64,000 nt of DNA from Leucobacter sp. wl10 (lineage in GTDB: Bacteria > Actinomycetota > Actinomycetes > Actinomycetales > Microbacteriaceae). Shown here piece by piece: positions 52,726 through 61,702 of the stretch. The notes under the pieces were generated by a model. The model was given only the letters and a program-made list of their open reading frames with translations, searched no databases and had not been told where the DNA came from. The DNA lies in assembly GCF_003569785.1 (NCBI RefSeq), contig NZ_KZ983988.1, positions 186,001 to 250,000 of the forward strand. Reading direction: 5' to 3'. How positions within the stretch are numbered: position 1 is the first letter of the stretch; each line of letters opens with the position of its first letter. The translations under genes were made by a program, and so were the position numbers.

Positions 52726-53813
52726 GGGTTCCTCGTTTCCGTTGCATCGTCGGGGGTGGGGAAGATCGCGGTGTCGGCTGCCGCCCAGCTCAGGCGCACG
52801 GATTCTCCAGCCCCCGGGGCCGGCGTCTCGGTTCCGGATCGCACGATCACCGGGCCGTCGTCGGTCGTGATCTCGACGCGGCGCTGCGCGCCGAGGTAGG
52901 TGATGTCCCGGATCCGGCCGTCGAGGGCGCACCCGTCGACGGCCTCGGGCGCGCCGGAGACCCGGAGCCGCTCGGGGCGCACGATCGCGACCGCCGGGCC
53001 GTCGGGCAGCCCGTTCGCCGGTACGCGCACGCCGCCTTCGCTCGCGAGGACGCCGTCCGACACCCGCCCGCGCAGCGCGTTCGACTCGCCGATGAAGCGG
53101 GCGACGAACAGGGTGCCCGGGCGGGCGTAGAGCTCCTCGGGCGTGCCGATCTGCTCGATCCGCCCCTCGTTGAACACGGCGATGCGGTCAGAGAGGGTCA
53201 GCGCCTCCTCCTGGTCGTGCGTCACGAAGACCACGGTGACGCCGAGCTCCTGGTGCAGGCGCCGCAGCTCGATCTGCAGCCGCTCGCGCAGAGCCCGGTC
53301 GAGTGCCCCGAACGGCTCGTCCATGAGGAGGAGTCGCGGCTCGAACACGAGCGCTCTGGCGAGGGCGACGCGCTGCTGCTGCCCGCCGCTGAGCTGCGCG
53401 GGCCTCGCACTCGCCCGCGCCCGCAGCTCGACCAGCTCGAGCGCCTCGAGCGCCCTCCTGGCGCGCTCGGGCTTGGGCACGCCGCGCTGGCGGAGCGGGA
53501 ACTCGACGTTCTCGCGCACCGAGAGGTGCGGGAAGAGCGAGTAGTTCTGGAACACCATGCCGAGGCCTCGCTTGTGCGGCGGCACGGCGGTGATCTCGAC
53601 GCCGTCGCAGACGACGCTGCCGCCGCTCGGCTCGGTGAAGCCGGCGATCATCGAGAGGGTGGTGGTCTTTCCGGAGCCGCTCGGCCCGAGCAGCGTGAGG
53701 AACTCGCCCGAGCCGACGCTCAGATCGACGTTCTCGACCGCCGCGGCGCCGGCGTAGCGCTTGACGAGGCCGGCGAGGCGCAGCTCGGCGCCGGGAGCGG
53801 GGGTCGCGGTCAT
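52680..53813 (-). CDS. PotA-type ABC transporter ATP-binding protein (operon 3)
   Basis: 377 residues. Walker A GPSGSGKTTTLSMIAGF, Q-loop MVFQNYSLFPHLSV, signature LSGGQQQRVALARAL, Walker B LLMDEPFGALDRAL (with Phe where the others have Leu), H-loop VTHDQEEALTL. C-terminal TOBE-like segment VRPERLRVSGAPEA. ATG 53813 overlaps the PotC3 stop as ATGA. Its last 46 bp overlap the cupin gene. Confidence 0.93.
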   Translation of the reverse strand: MTATPAPGAELRLAGLVKRYAGAAAVENVDLSVGSGEFLTLLGPSGSGKTTTLSMIAGFTEPSGGSVVCDGVEITAVPPHKRGLGMVFQNYSLFPHLSVRENVEFPLRQRGVPKPERARRALEALELVELRARASARPAQLSGGQQQRVALARALVFEPRLLLMDEPFGALDRALRERLQIELRRLHQELGVTVVFVTHDQEEALTLSDRIAVFNEGRIEQIGTPEELYARPGTLFVARFIGESNALRGRVSDGVLASEGGVRVPANGLPDGPAVAIVRPERLRVSGAPEAVDGCALDGRIRDITYLGAQRRVEITTDDGPVIVRSGTETPAPGAGESVRLSWAAADTAIFPTPDDATETRNPWTASLAPSTSSSPR

Positions 53814-54628
53814 GAGGGGTCTCCGAGTCGTTTCGCGGCGCGTCGCTCCCGGGCGACCTGCACGAGGCGGGGAATGAGGATGATGAGCGTGGAGAGCACG
53901 AGCAGCAGCGTGGAGGCCGCGGCGATGCTCGGATCGGTCTCGACGGTGACCGAGCTGTACATCTGCACGGGGAGGGTGCGCAGCGCGGGCGACTGCAGGA
54001 AGTAGGAGACCACGACCTCGTCGAGGCTCGTGACGAAGGCGAAGACGAAGCCGGTGGCGATGCCGGGGGTCAGGATGGGCAGCTGCACCTGCAGGAACCG
54101 GGGCACCGGTCCCGCGCCGAGCACCGCCGCCGCGCGCACGATCGTCTCGTCGAGGCCGCGCAGGGCGGTGCCCACCGGGATCAGCACGAACGGCAGCGCG
54201 AGGGTGACGTGCGCGAGCACGATGCCGAGCGGCGAACCGGCGAGGTTCCACCGCAGGTACATGCCGAAGATGGCGATCGCCGCCACGATGCCCGGCACCA
54301 GGATCGGCAGCATCACGACGACCTGGGCCGTCGCCGAGAATCGCGCGCGCAGCGCTCGCAGGCCGAGTGCCGCGAGCGTGCCGAGCGCGGTCGCGACGAT
54401 CCCGACGACGAGCGCGATCCCGAGGCTCGTGCCGAGCGATCCCAACCAGCGCTGATCGCTGAAGAAGTTCTCGTACCACTGCAGCGACCAGCCCTCGATG
54501 GGGAAGGCGAAGCTGCGCTTGTCCGAGAACGAGAGCGGCACCACGACGAGCGTCGGCGCGACGAGCAGCAGCGCGACGACCGCGGCCCACAGGCGGAGCG
54601 GCAGCCGGATCCTCGTCCGCTCGTTCAC
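53810..54628 (-). CDS. PotC-type ABC transporter permease (operon 3)
   Basis: 272-residue permease with six spans. EAA loop VRAAAVLGAGPVPRFLQVQLPILTPGIATGFVFAFVTSLDEVVVSYFLQSP in parts. Starts with overlap ATGA at the PotB3 stop. Confidence 0.93.
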   Translation of the reverse strand: MNERTRIRLPLRLWAAVVALLLVAPTLVVVPLSFSDKRSFAFPIEGWSLQWYENFFSDQRWLGSLGTSLGIALVVGIVATALGTLAALGLRALRARFSATAQVVVMLPILVPGIVAAIAIFGMYLRWNLAGSPLGIVLAHVTLALPFVLIPVGTALRGLDETIVRAAAVLGAGPVPRFLQVQLPILTPGIATGFVFAFVTSLDEVVVSYFLQSPALRTLPVQMYSSVTVETDPSIAAASTLLLVLSTLIILIPRLVQVARERRAAKRLGDPS

Positions 54629-55476
54629 CGGCCCTCACCCCCCGACAGCATCTGGGAGACGCCCCGCCGCAGCGGGGTCGCAGCGAGGACCACGACGCAG
54701 AAGAGGCCGAGCGTCGCGAGCAGCAGGATGCCCGAGAGCGCGCCGGCCCCGGCGAAGTCCACGATCTTCTCGACGCGCTGCCCGATCACCTGGGCGATCA
54801 TTGCCTCCTTGGGGCTGCCGATGAGCTGCGGAGTGATGTAGAACCCGAGGGCGAGGATGAACACCAGCGAGCTCGCGGCGAAGAGGCCCGGCAGCGACTG
54901 CGGCAGGTAGACCTGCCGGAACGCGCGGTAGCGGTTCGCGCCCAGGCTCTGCGCGGCGGCGAGCTGGCGACGGTCGATCGACGCGAGAGCCGTGTACAGC
55001 GTGAGAATCATGTAGGGCAGCAGGATCTGCACGATCGCGAGCACGACGCCGGCCGCCGTGCCCCGCAGGGTGACGTCTTCTGCTCCGAAGAAGGCGAGGA
55101 TCGCCGAGACCGGGCCGTCCCGCTGCAGGAGCGAGATCCAGGCGAAGGTGCGCGCCATGAGCGACGTCCAGAACGGAACGAGCACCAGCACCATGAGGAG
55201 CGTGCGCGCCGTCGGTCCGACGAGCGTGAGCAGGTACGCGAACGGATAGCCGAACGCGACGCAGACGACGACCGTGACCGCTGCCGTGGCGAAGGTGCGG
55301 CCGAGCACGCGCAGCGTCGTCGGGTCGGCGAGGGCCGCGGCGTACTGGCCGAGGCCGGGCTCCGGATCGGTGAAAGAGCGGAGGAGGATGACGCCGATGG
55401 GGAGCAGGAAGAAGATCAGGATCACGGCGAGGGCTGGCGCGACGGCGAGGCCGCCGAATATGCGCGACTGACGCAT
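54625..55476 (-). CDS. PotB-type ABC transporter permease (operon 3)
   Basis: 283-residue permease. EAA loop LAAAQSLGANRYRAFRQVYLPQSLPGLFAAS in parts. FYITPQLIGSPKEAMIAQVIGQRVEKI at the end. Starts 90 bp after PotD3. Confidence 0.93.
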   Translation of the reverse strand: MRQSRIFGGLAVAPALAVILIFFLLPIGVILLRSFTDPEPGLGQYAAALADPTTLRVLGRTFATAAVTVVVCVAFGYPFAYLLTLVGPTARTLLMVLVLVPFWTSLMARTFAWISLLQRDGPVSAILAFFGAEDVTLRGTAAGVVLAIVQILLPYMILTLYTALASIDRRQLAAAQSLGANRYRAFRQVYLPQSLPGLFAASSLVFILALGFYITPQLIGSPKEAMIAQVIGQRVEKIVDFAGAGALSGILLLATLGLFCVVVLAATPLRRGVSQMLSGGEGR

Positions 55477-55566
55477 GGGTCCTCCTGAGGCGGGATGATG
55501 GGGCGGTGGGCGCCGATCGACGGGGATGCGCTCCCGCGGAACCGGTGCTCCGCGCGAACGCGCGGG

Positions 55567-56625
55567 TCAGCCGGTGGACCAGGCGGTCCACTCGGCCTCC
55601 GCGTCCGCCGAGTTGTCGGCCCACCACTGCACGTCCGTCACGATGGACTGGCTCTGCACCTCCTCGCTCGCCACGTTCCACTTCTGCTGCAGTTCGTCGA
55701 GTTTCGGCTCGGCCGAGAGGTCTGCCGGCGCGTAGGGCTGCAGCTCCGCGAAGCGCGCCTGCGGCCCGGCCTGCGCGGCGAACTCGATGAAGCTCTGCGC
55801 GTTCGCGGCGTTCTTGCTGCCCTTGATGATGCTGAGGCTCGCCCAGGCGAGCAGGTTGTCCTCCCAGATCGGCGCGATCTTCGCCCCGTTCTTCTCGGCT
55901 TCGTAGCCGCGGCCCGACCAGGCGAGCCACATGTCCGCGGATCCGTCCTCCATCGACTGCTGGGACTCCGAGCTCGTGTTCCAGAAGGTCAGCGAGTCGC
56001 GGATCGTGTCGAGCTTCGCGTACGCGCGCTCGGTGTCGAGGGGGTAGAGGTCCTCGGGCGCCACGCCGTCGGCGAGCAGGGCGAACTCGAGCGCGCCCGC
56101 GCCCGCCCACCCCGGGACCATCCGGGTGCCGGGGTACTTCTCCAGGTCGAAGAAGTCCGCGGGAGTGCTCGGAACGTCTGCACCGCTGTACGTGTCGGCG
56201 TTGATGATCATCATGGTCGAGTACTGCGCGATCGGGATCGAGCATTCGGACCAGGTGCCCTCGGGGAAGTTCGAGGTGTCGATGTTGCTGAAGTCCAGCT
56301 TCTCGACCAGCGCGCCGCAGTTGGCGACCGGGAAGTAGGGCTCGGTGTCCGCGACGTCCCAGATCGTGTTCCCAGACTCGACCATCTGCTGGATCTTCGG
56401 GTAGGAGGTGGGGCCGTCGTTCTGGACGGTCACCCCCTGTTCCTCCGCCCAGGGCGTGAGGAACGCCTCGTTCTGGGCGTCCTGGTAGGCGCTGCCGTAG
56501 CTCGCGAAGACGAGCGATCCGCCCTCGCCGCCGCCTGATGCGGGTGCGCCGCCGGACGAGCAGGCGGTGAGCGCGAGCGCCGCGACGGCCGCGACTGTCA
56601 GCAGCCTCGAGGTTCTCTGGTGCAT
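55567..56625 (-). CDS. PotD-type substrate-binding lipoprotein 3
   Basis: 352 residues. Signal peptide MHQRTSRLLTVAAVAALA, lipobox LTACSSG. Mature part: FASYGSAYQDAQNEAFLTPWA, WDVADTEPYFPVANCGALVEKLDF, MWLAWSGRGYEAEKNG, KGSKNAANAQSFIEFAAQAGPQARFAEL in parts, matching protein 2. Ends WWADNSADAEAEWTAWSTG. ATG 56625; a TetR-type palindrome lies at 56664-56681. Ligand unknown. Confidence 0.9.
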   Translation of the reverse strand: MHQRTSRLLTVAAVAALALTACSSGGAPASGGGEGGSLVFASYGSAYQDAQNEAFLTPWAEEQGVTVQNDGPTSYPKIQQMVESGNTIWDVADTEPYFPVANCGALVEKLDFSNIDTSNFPEGTWSECSIPIAQYSTMMIINADTYSGADVPSTPADFFDLEKYPGTRMVPGWAGAGALEFALLADGVAPEDLYPLDTERAYAKLDTIRDSLTFWNTSSESQQSMEDGSADMWLAWSGRGYEAEKNGAKIAPIWEDNLLAWASLSIIKGSKNAANAQSFIEFAAQAGPQARFAELQPYAPADLSAEPKLDELQQKWNVASEEVQSQSIVTDVQWWADNSADAEAEWTAWSTG

Positions 56626-56663
56626 CTTCGTCGACCCCTTCGTCTCATCCGAGCAGGAATATC

Positions 56664-56681
56664 ATAATAACGCATTATTGT
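56664..56681. promoter_or_regulatory. TetR2 operator site 1
   Basis: ATAATAA-CGCA-TTATTGT, a 7-bp inverted repeat with one mismatch, in the gap between PotD3 and TetR2. The same motif recurs perfectly at 57554. Such a paired occurrence strongly suggests one regulator binds both. Confidence 0.75.
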
Positions 56682-56747
56682 GAGTCTGCAAACCCAGTCG
56701 CGTGGCATACAGTTGAACGCACCGAGACCCGAGGAGACCGAGCGCAC

Positions 56748-57506
56748 GTGCACACCATCGAGGAAGCCCCCGCGGCCGCAGCGCGCCGCGATCCCTGGCC
56801 CGCCGGGGTCGACCTCGCCACTCGTCGCCGAGCCGAGATCCTCTGCGGCACGATCCGGGTCATCGCGCGCGACGGCGTCGCGGCCGCGAAGCTCAAGGAC
56901 ATCGCGCGCCAGTCGGGGGTGAGCCTCGGCCTCGTGCAGCACTACTTCGACACGCGCGAGAACCTCGTCGACGCCGCCTTCGGCGCGATGATGCAGGTCG
57001 TCGCCCGAGAGAGAGCGCGGCGAATGGACGCGGTCGACGACCCGCTGCAGTCCATCTACGAGATGATCCGCCTCCACGTCTTCGGCACCGTCGCCTTCCC
57101 GGAGCGATGGGGGCTCTGGAGCGAGCTCTGGGCGGGGTCGGGACGCTCCGATCATCTCCGCGGCGTGGCGACCCAGGTCTACCGGCTGTGGGCGCTCCCG
57201 CTCGAGGACGCCCTGCGACGGCTCGAGCAGCAGGGCCGCCTCCCCGCCGGAGCCGATCCCGGGCTGCTGACCACCGGCATGCTCGCACTCATGGACGGGC
57301 TCTCCATCCGCACGCTGGCCGAGCCCGACGTCTTCACCCAGGATCTCATGCTCCAGGTGCTCAACGGGTGGGCGACCACCCAGCTCGGCGTCGCACCGGC
57401 GGAGGCGGAGCGCCTCCTCGAGGCGCTCTCGAGCAACGCCGCCGAACCCACGGCGCTCGCACCGGAGGTCGTCGCGGCCGCGCTCGTCGAGCAGCGGACG
57501 CCGTAG
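56748..57506 (+). CDS. TetR family transcriptional regulator (TetR2, BetI-like)
   Basis: 252 residues. HTH: RRAEILCGTIRVIARDGVAAAKLKDIARQSGVSLGLVQHYFDTRENLVDAAF in parts (about residues 26-78). The C-terminal domain resembles BetI. GTG 56748 lies 11 bp after GAGGAG, a rather long spacing; another start further down is possible. Divergent from operon 3. Downstream, its probable second target, an M24 gene, carries the same palindrome. So it may control both uptake and degradation. Confidence 0.9.
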   Translation: MHTIEEAPAAAARRDPWPAGVDLATRRRAEILCGTIRVIARDGVAAAKLKDIARQSGVSLGLVQHYFDTRENLVDAAFGAMMQVVARERARRMDAVDDPLQSIYEMIRLHVFGTVAFPERWGLWSELWAGSGRSDHLRGVATQVYRLWALPLEDALRRLEQQGRLPAGADPGLLTTGMLALMDGLSIRTLAEPDVFTQDLMLQVLNGWATTQLGVAPAEAERLLEALSSNAAEPTALAPEVVAAALVEQRTP

Positions 57507-57553
57507 CGGCGCCCCTGGCGTCCGGGCGCGGGAGGCGGCGCCGATCCGCCGCC

Positions 57554-57571
57554 ATAATAATATGTTATTAT
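57554..57571. promoter_or_regulatory. TetR2 operator site 2
   Basis: Perfect ATAATAA-TATG-TTATTAT upstream of the M24 gene and after the TetR2 stop. Identical left arm and nearly identical right arm to 56664-56681. In this GC-rich segment the AT-rich palindrome stands out. It would overlap the M24 promoter. Confidence 0.78.
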
Positions 57572-57633
57572 CACCTTCGGAGCGCGGCCCGAGGCCCGCA
57601 CCGCCCGCCCGTCAACCACACTCAGAGGTGAGC

Positions 57634-58884
57634 ATGCTCGATTCGACGATCACTCAATTCCTTGCCGAGCAGCAGGAGCGGATCTCGGGCACCGATCCCC
57701 ACATCGCGTTCTCCCGGGAGGAGTACGCCGCGAGGCTCGCGCGACTGCAGCGGGCGATGGACGAGGACGGCGTCGACACGCTCGTGCTCTCCTCGCCCGA
57801 GGCCCAGAACTGGCTCCACGGACTCGCCCTGCGCTGGTACAAGGCCAACGGCCCCCGCGACTGGCGCCCCCTCACCTGCACGGTCGTCCGCGCCGACGCG
57901 GGCTACATCCTGTTCGAGGGCGTCGAGCACACCGAGATGATCCGCCGCACCTCGGTGGCCGCGGACGTGCGACTGCTCCCCCGCTACGAGCGCGGCGGGA
58001 TGCTGCGCTTCATCATCGGCGAGATCACGAAAGAGGGCTGGGTGCGGGGCTCGAACGTGGGCCTCGAGATGTTCTCCGCGATCCCGAACCCCGCCGTCTC
58101 GAAGATGCTGGAGGGCGCCCTGCTCGACGCAGGAGCGCGCGTCGTCGACGGAACCCTCACCTCGCGGCGCGTGCGGATGATCAAGTCCGCCGCCGAGATG
58201 CGGGCGGTGAAGAAGGCCGCGGAGATCTGCGACGCGGGCCTCCTCCACCTCGCGGACGTCCTCCGGCCGGGGATGACCGAGCTCGAGGCCCACGGGGAGC
58301 TGATCCGCGGCCTGTCCACCGCAGGAGGAGAACCCGCGGGCCTGCACCAGGTCGCCTTCGTCGGGCTCGCCGCGCTGGGCGTCTACCACGAGATCTCGGG
58401 GCGACGGGTGATCACGGAGGACGACTTCCTCGACGTCGACCCCTGCGGCGTCTACCAGCGCTACCACTCGAACCGGTCCCAGCTGTACGCCTTCAAGGAG
58501 CCGCCGAAGGCTGCCGTCGAGCTGATGAGCATTCTCACCGGCGCATTCGACATCCTCACCGAGCGAGCGCGTCCGGGCGCGCGGATCGGCGATGTCAGCG
58601 CCGAGCTCTTCGCCTACTACCGGGACGCCGGCGTCTTCGAATCGAACACGAGCGTCTGGATCGGCGGCTACGAGATGGGGATCGCCTTCCCGCCCGACTG
58701 GGTCGGCGAGTGGAAGTTCACCGTCGTCGGCGGGGAGGACGACGACCGGGTCTTCGAAGCCGGCATGGTCGCCAATTTCGAGAGCATGTGCGGCATCGGC
58801 CTGCTCGACACCTTCGCGGTCGAGGAGGAGCGGACCAGCCTGCTCTCGAAGCTCCCCCACGAGATCATGGTGGTGGGCCGGTAG
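57634..58884 (+). CDS. M24 family protein, creatinase/DoeA-like (Xaa-Pro peptidase fold)
   Basis: 416-residue pita-bread protein. The creatinase N-domain comes first (YAARLARLQRAMDEDGVDTLVLSSPEAQNWLHGLALRWY in parts). In the C-domain the metal ligands of true M24 peptidases are altered: the second Asp of the SDxTR motif reads SNRSQ, and the usual HGIG His reads GYEMG in IGGYEMGIAFPPDWVGEW. PPDW-V/G-E is characteristic of creatinase and ectoine hydrolase DoeA. So a metal-independent C-N hydrolase acting on a small amine-like compound is more likely than a peptidase. ATG 57634 has AGAGGTGAGC upstream; 57562 falls inside the operator. Confidence 0.8.
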   Translation: MLDSTITQFLAEQQERISGTDPHIAFSREEYAARLARLQRAMDEDGVDTLVLSSPEAQNWLHGLALRWYKANGPRDWRPLTCTVVRADAGYILFEGVEHTEMIRRTSVAADVRLLPRYERGGMLRFIIGEITKEGWVRGSNVGLEMFSAIPNPAVSKMLEGALLDAGARVVDGTLTSRRVRMIKSAAEMRAVKKAAEICDAGLLHLADVLRPGMTELEAHGELIRGLSTAGGEPAGLHQVAFVGLAALGVYHEISGRRVITEDDFLDVDPCGVYQRYHSNRSQLYAFKEPPKAAVELMSILTGAFDILTERARPGARIGDVSAELFAYYRDAGVFESNTSVWIGGYEMGIAFPPDWVGEWKFTVVGGEDDDRVFEAGMVANFESMCGIGLLDTFAVEEERTSLLSKLPHEIMVVGR

Positions 58885-59049
58885 ACCCGGCGGCGGCTCG
58901 TCGCACGCGGCGGCGGTGCGACGACCGCGCGTGAGGCGTACACTGGACGACGGCCTCCCACAAGGAACCACGCAGTCAACGGCGCTGAGCCATCGACGCC
59001 ACACCGACGCAGCGGCGGCCAGCGCGCCGCACGCAACCGAAAGCCGTCC

Positions 59050-60399
59050 GTGTCCCACACCGCAACCTCAGCCCCCGCCGCGCCCCGCAACTCCCGATCC
59101 CGCGTCATCGTCGCGAGCCTCGTCGGAACCACGATCGAGTTCTACGACTTCTACGCCTACGCCACCGCGGCGGTGCTCGTCTTCCCGCGCCTCTTCTTTC
59201 CGACGGGCGACGAGACCACCGCGCTCCTCGCCTCCTTCGCGACGTTCGGCGCGGCGATGCTCGCCCGACCGGTCGGCGCGGTCTTCTTCGGGCACCTCGG
59301 CGATCGGCTCGGCCGCAAGACCACCCTCGTCGCCTCCCTGCTCACCATGGGCATCGCGACCTTCCTCATCGGCCTGCTGCCCACGTACACGCAGGTCGGC
59401 GCCTGGGCGGCCGGGCTGCTGCTGATCATGCGCCTCGCGCAGGGCTTCGCGCTCGGCGGCGAGTGGTCGGGGGCGGCGCTCGTGGCGACCGAGAACGCGC
59501 CATCGGGCAAGCGCGCCTGGTACGGCACCTTCCCGCAGCTGGGCGCGCCGCTCGGCTTCATCATCGCCAACACCGTCTTCCTCGGCATCAGCATCGCGCT
59601 CGCCGACCCCGCGAATCCCGGTCAGCCCTCCGAGGCGTTCCTCGGCTGGGGATGGCGCGTGCCGTTCCTGTTCTCCGCCGTCATGGTGATCATCGGCCTC
59701 TGGGTGCGCCTCCGGCTCGTCGAGTCGAGCGCGTTCGAGCGCACGAAGCAGACCGGCCGGGTCAAGCGCCTGCCCCTCGCCGAGGCGTTCAGGCACCACT
59801 GGAGGGCGCTGATCCTCGGCACCTTCGCGATGCTCGCCACCTACGTGCTGTTCTACCTCATGACCTCGTACACCCTCACGCTGGGCACGCGCCCCGTCGA
59901 CGCCGACGTGCCAGGCCTCGGCTACACGTACAACGGCTTCGTCTTGATGCTGATCTTCGGCGTGGTCTTCTTCGGCGTGTTCACGCTCGTCTCGGGCCCG
60001 CTCGCCGACCGCTTCGGCCGCCGTCGCATGCTCGTCCGGGTCACCGGCGCCATCGCGCTCTTCGGCCTCGCCTTCGTGCCGCTGCTCGGCGGCGGCACCG
60101 CGACGGTCATGTTCTTCCTGGCGCTCGGCTTCACGCTCATGGGGCTCACCTTCGGGCCGATGGGCGCGTTCCTGCCGGAGATGTTCCCGACGAACGTGCG
60201 ATACACGGGATCGGCGATCGCGTACAACGTGTCGTCGATCCTGGGCGCCGCCCTCGCGCCGATCATCGCGCTGTGGCTGTGGGGCCTCGCCGACGGCGGC
60301 CCCGTCTACGTGGGGCTCTACCTCACCGGCGCGGCGCTGCTCACCTTCGTCTCGCTCCTCCTGACCCCCGAGACCAAGGACGTCGACATCGAGGCGTAG
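59050..60399 (+). CDS. MFS transporter, metabolite:H+ symporter (MHS) type
   Basis: 449-residue symporter: ASLVGTTIEFYDFYAYATAAVLVF, AMLARPVGAVFFGHLGDRLGRKT, MRLAQGFALGGEWSGAALVATENAP, and SGPLADRFGRRRML are the MHS hallmarks. GTG 59050 follows ACCGAAAGCCGTCC. It follows the M24 gene by 165 bp on the same strand, so it may import the substrate of that enzyme or a betaine-type solute. A large hairpin lies 25 bp after the stop. Confidence 0.9.
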   Translation: MSHTATSAPAAPRNSRSRVIVASLVGTTIEFYDFYAYATAAVLVFPRLFFPTGDETTALLASFATFGAAMLARPVGAVFFGHLGDRLGRKTTLVASLLTMGIATFLIGLLPTYTQVGAWAAGLLLIMRLAQGFALGGEWSGAALVATENAPSGKRAWYGTFPQLGAPLGFIIANTVFLGISIALADPANPGQPSEAFLGWGWRVPFLFSAVMVIIGLWVRLRLVESSAFERTKQTGRVKRLPLAEAFRHHWRALILGTFAMLATYVLFYLMTSYTLTLGTRPVDADVPGLGYTYNGFVLMLIFGVVFFGVFTLVSGPLADRFGRRRMLVRVTGAIALFGLAFVPLLGGGTATVMFFLALGFTLMGLTFGPMGAFLPEMFPTNVRYTGSAIAYNVSSILGAALAPIIALWLWGLADGGPVYVGLYLTGAALLTFVSLLLTPETKDVDIEA

Positions 60400-60423
60400 C
60401 GCACGCGCGCCCCGCTCACCCTG

Positions 60424-60475
60424 AAAGGCGGATATCGCACGCGATCCTCGGGATCGACGTGCGATATCCGCCTTT
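60424..60475. terminator. Bidirectional terminator hairpin
   Basis: AAAGGCGGATATCGCACG (60424-60441) pairs perfectly with CGTGCGATATCCGCCTTT (60458-60475). The loop carries an inner stem CGATCC/GGATCG, so the total stem is about 24 bp. It lies between the convergent MHS gene (ends 60399) and PotA4 (ends 60512). A short TTT follows on the plus strand and AAA on the other, so it suits both. Confidence 0.8.
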
Positions 60476-60511
60476 GGCCATCCGCGGCGACGACGCGGCG
60501 CCTCAGCGCGC

Positions 60512-61702
60512 CTACGTCGTCGACTCCCCCGCCTCGCCCGTGTCGGCCAGCAGCACACCGGAGGAGATGTCCCACATCATGGCGACCTGGTCACCGCGGT
60601 TGTGGATGCGGGCGTCCTGCCCCAGGCGCACCGCGCCCTCGCCGCCGTCCGGCAGGCGTACCGCGTAGCGGCGCGAGGCTCCGAGGTAGGTCACGTCGGT
60701 GATGGTCACGGGGATGGCATTCTGGCTCTCCGCGGGAACGGTCCCCGCGGGCTCGAGGCGCAGGTTCTCCGGCCGGATCAGGATCGCCAGATCCTCCTGG
60801 CTGCCCTGCCCGTTCGCGACGACGCGGTGTCCGGAGACGTCGATCGCGGTCTGCCGCTCGCCGACCACGGCGCCCTTGCCGAGCAGCACCGTCGACTCGC
60901 CGAGGAAGCGGCCGACGAACAGGGTCTGGGGAGCCTCGTAGAGGTCTTCGGCGGTGCCGACCTGCTCGATCCTGCCGTTGTTGAACACCGCGATGCGATC
61001 CGACATCGACAGCGCCTCCTCCTGGTCGTGCGTCACGTACACGAAGGTGGAGCCGACCTCGCGGTGGATGCGCTTGATCTCGCCCTGCAGCCACTCGCGC
61101 AGCTTCTTGTCGAGCGCGCCGAGGGGCTCATCCATCAGCAGCACGCGGGGCTCGTAGACCAGGGCGCGGGCGAGCGCGACGCGCTGCTGCTGGCCGCCCG
61201 AGAGCTCCGAGGGGTAGCGATCGCCGTACTCGCCCATGCGCACCATCGCGAGCGTCGCGGCGACCCGCTCCCGCTGCTGCGCCTTGCTCAGCTTGCGGCG
61301 CTGCAGCGGGTAGGCGATGTTCTCCCACACGGTCTTGTGCGGGAACAGGGCGTAGTTCTGGAACACCATGCCGATGTCGCGCTTGTGCGGCGGGAGCTTG
61401 GCCACGGGCTTGCCGTAGATGTGCAGGAACCCCTCGGTGACGGTGGTGAACCCCGCGATCATGTTGAGGGTGGTCGTCTTGCCGGATCCCGACGGCCCCA
61501 GGAAGGTCATGAACTCGCCCGGTTCGATCGTGAGGTCGATCTCGTCGACCACGGCCTTCTCGCCGTACCGCTTGGTCACCTGCTTCAGGCTGATGCCGGC
61601 CTCGCCGATGGCGTGGATCGCGGAGGTGTTCAGCCCCTCCGCACGCAGCTCCCGCTCGTGGCCGTCGGGCACGGGGATGTCGTTGTGGGTCATGGCGTTC
61701 AC
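60512..61702 (-). CDS. PotA-type ABC transporter ATP-binding protein (operon 4)
   Basis: 396 residues with a 40-residue N-terminal extension. Walker A GPSGSGKTTTLNMIAGF, Q-loop MVFQNYALFPHKTV, signature LSGGQQQRVALARAL, Walker B VLLMDEPLGALDKKL, H-loop VTHDQEEALSM. A TOBE-like C-terminal region (RPENLRLEPAG, DVTYLGASRRYAVRL) is present. GTG 61702 overlaps the PotC4 stop as GTGA; ATG 61693 is an alternative. Confidence 0.93.
   Translation of the reverse strand: MNAMTHNDIPVPDGHERELRAEGLNTSAIHAIGEAGISLKQVTKRYGEKAVVDEIDLTIEPGEFMTFLGPSGSGKTTTLNMIAGFTTVTEGFLHIYGKPVAKLPPHKRDIGMVFQNYALFPHKTVWENIAYPLQRRKLSKAQQRERVAATLAMVRMGEYGDRYPSELSGGQQQRVALARALVYEPRVLLMDEPLGALDKKLREWLQGEIKRIHREVGSTFVYVTHDQEEALSMSDRIAVFNNGRIEQVGTAEDLYEAPQTLFVGRFLGESTVLLGKGAVVGERQTAIDVSGHRVVANGQGSQEDLAILIRPENLRLEPAGTVPAESQNAIPVTITDVTYLGASRRYAVRLPDGGEGAVRLGQDARIHNRGDQVAMMWDISSGVLLADTGEAGESTT

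Noticed and set aside
57562-57633. Longer N-terminus for the M24 protein
   Set aside because: That ATG is within the TetR palindrome; ATG 57634 has a good ribosome-binding site and family-like start.
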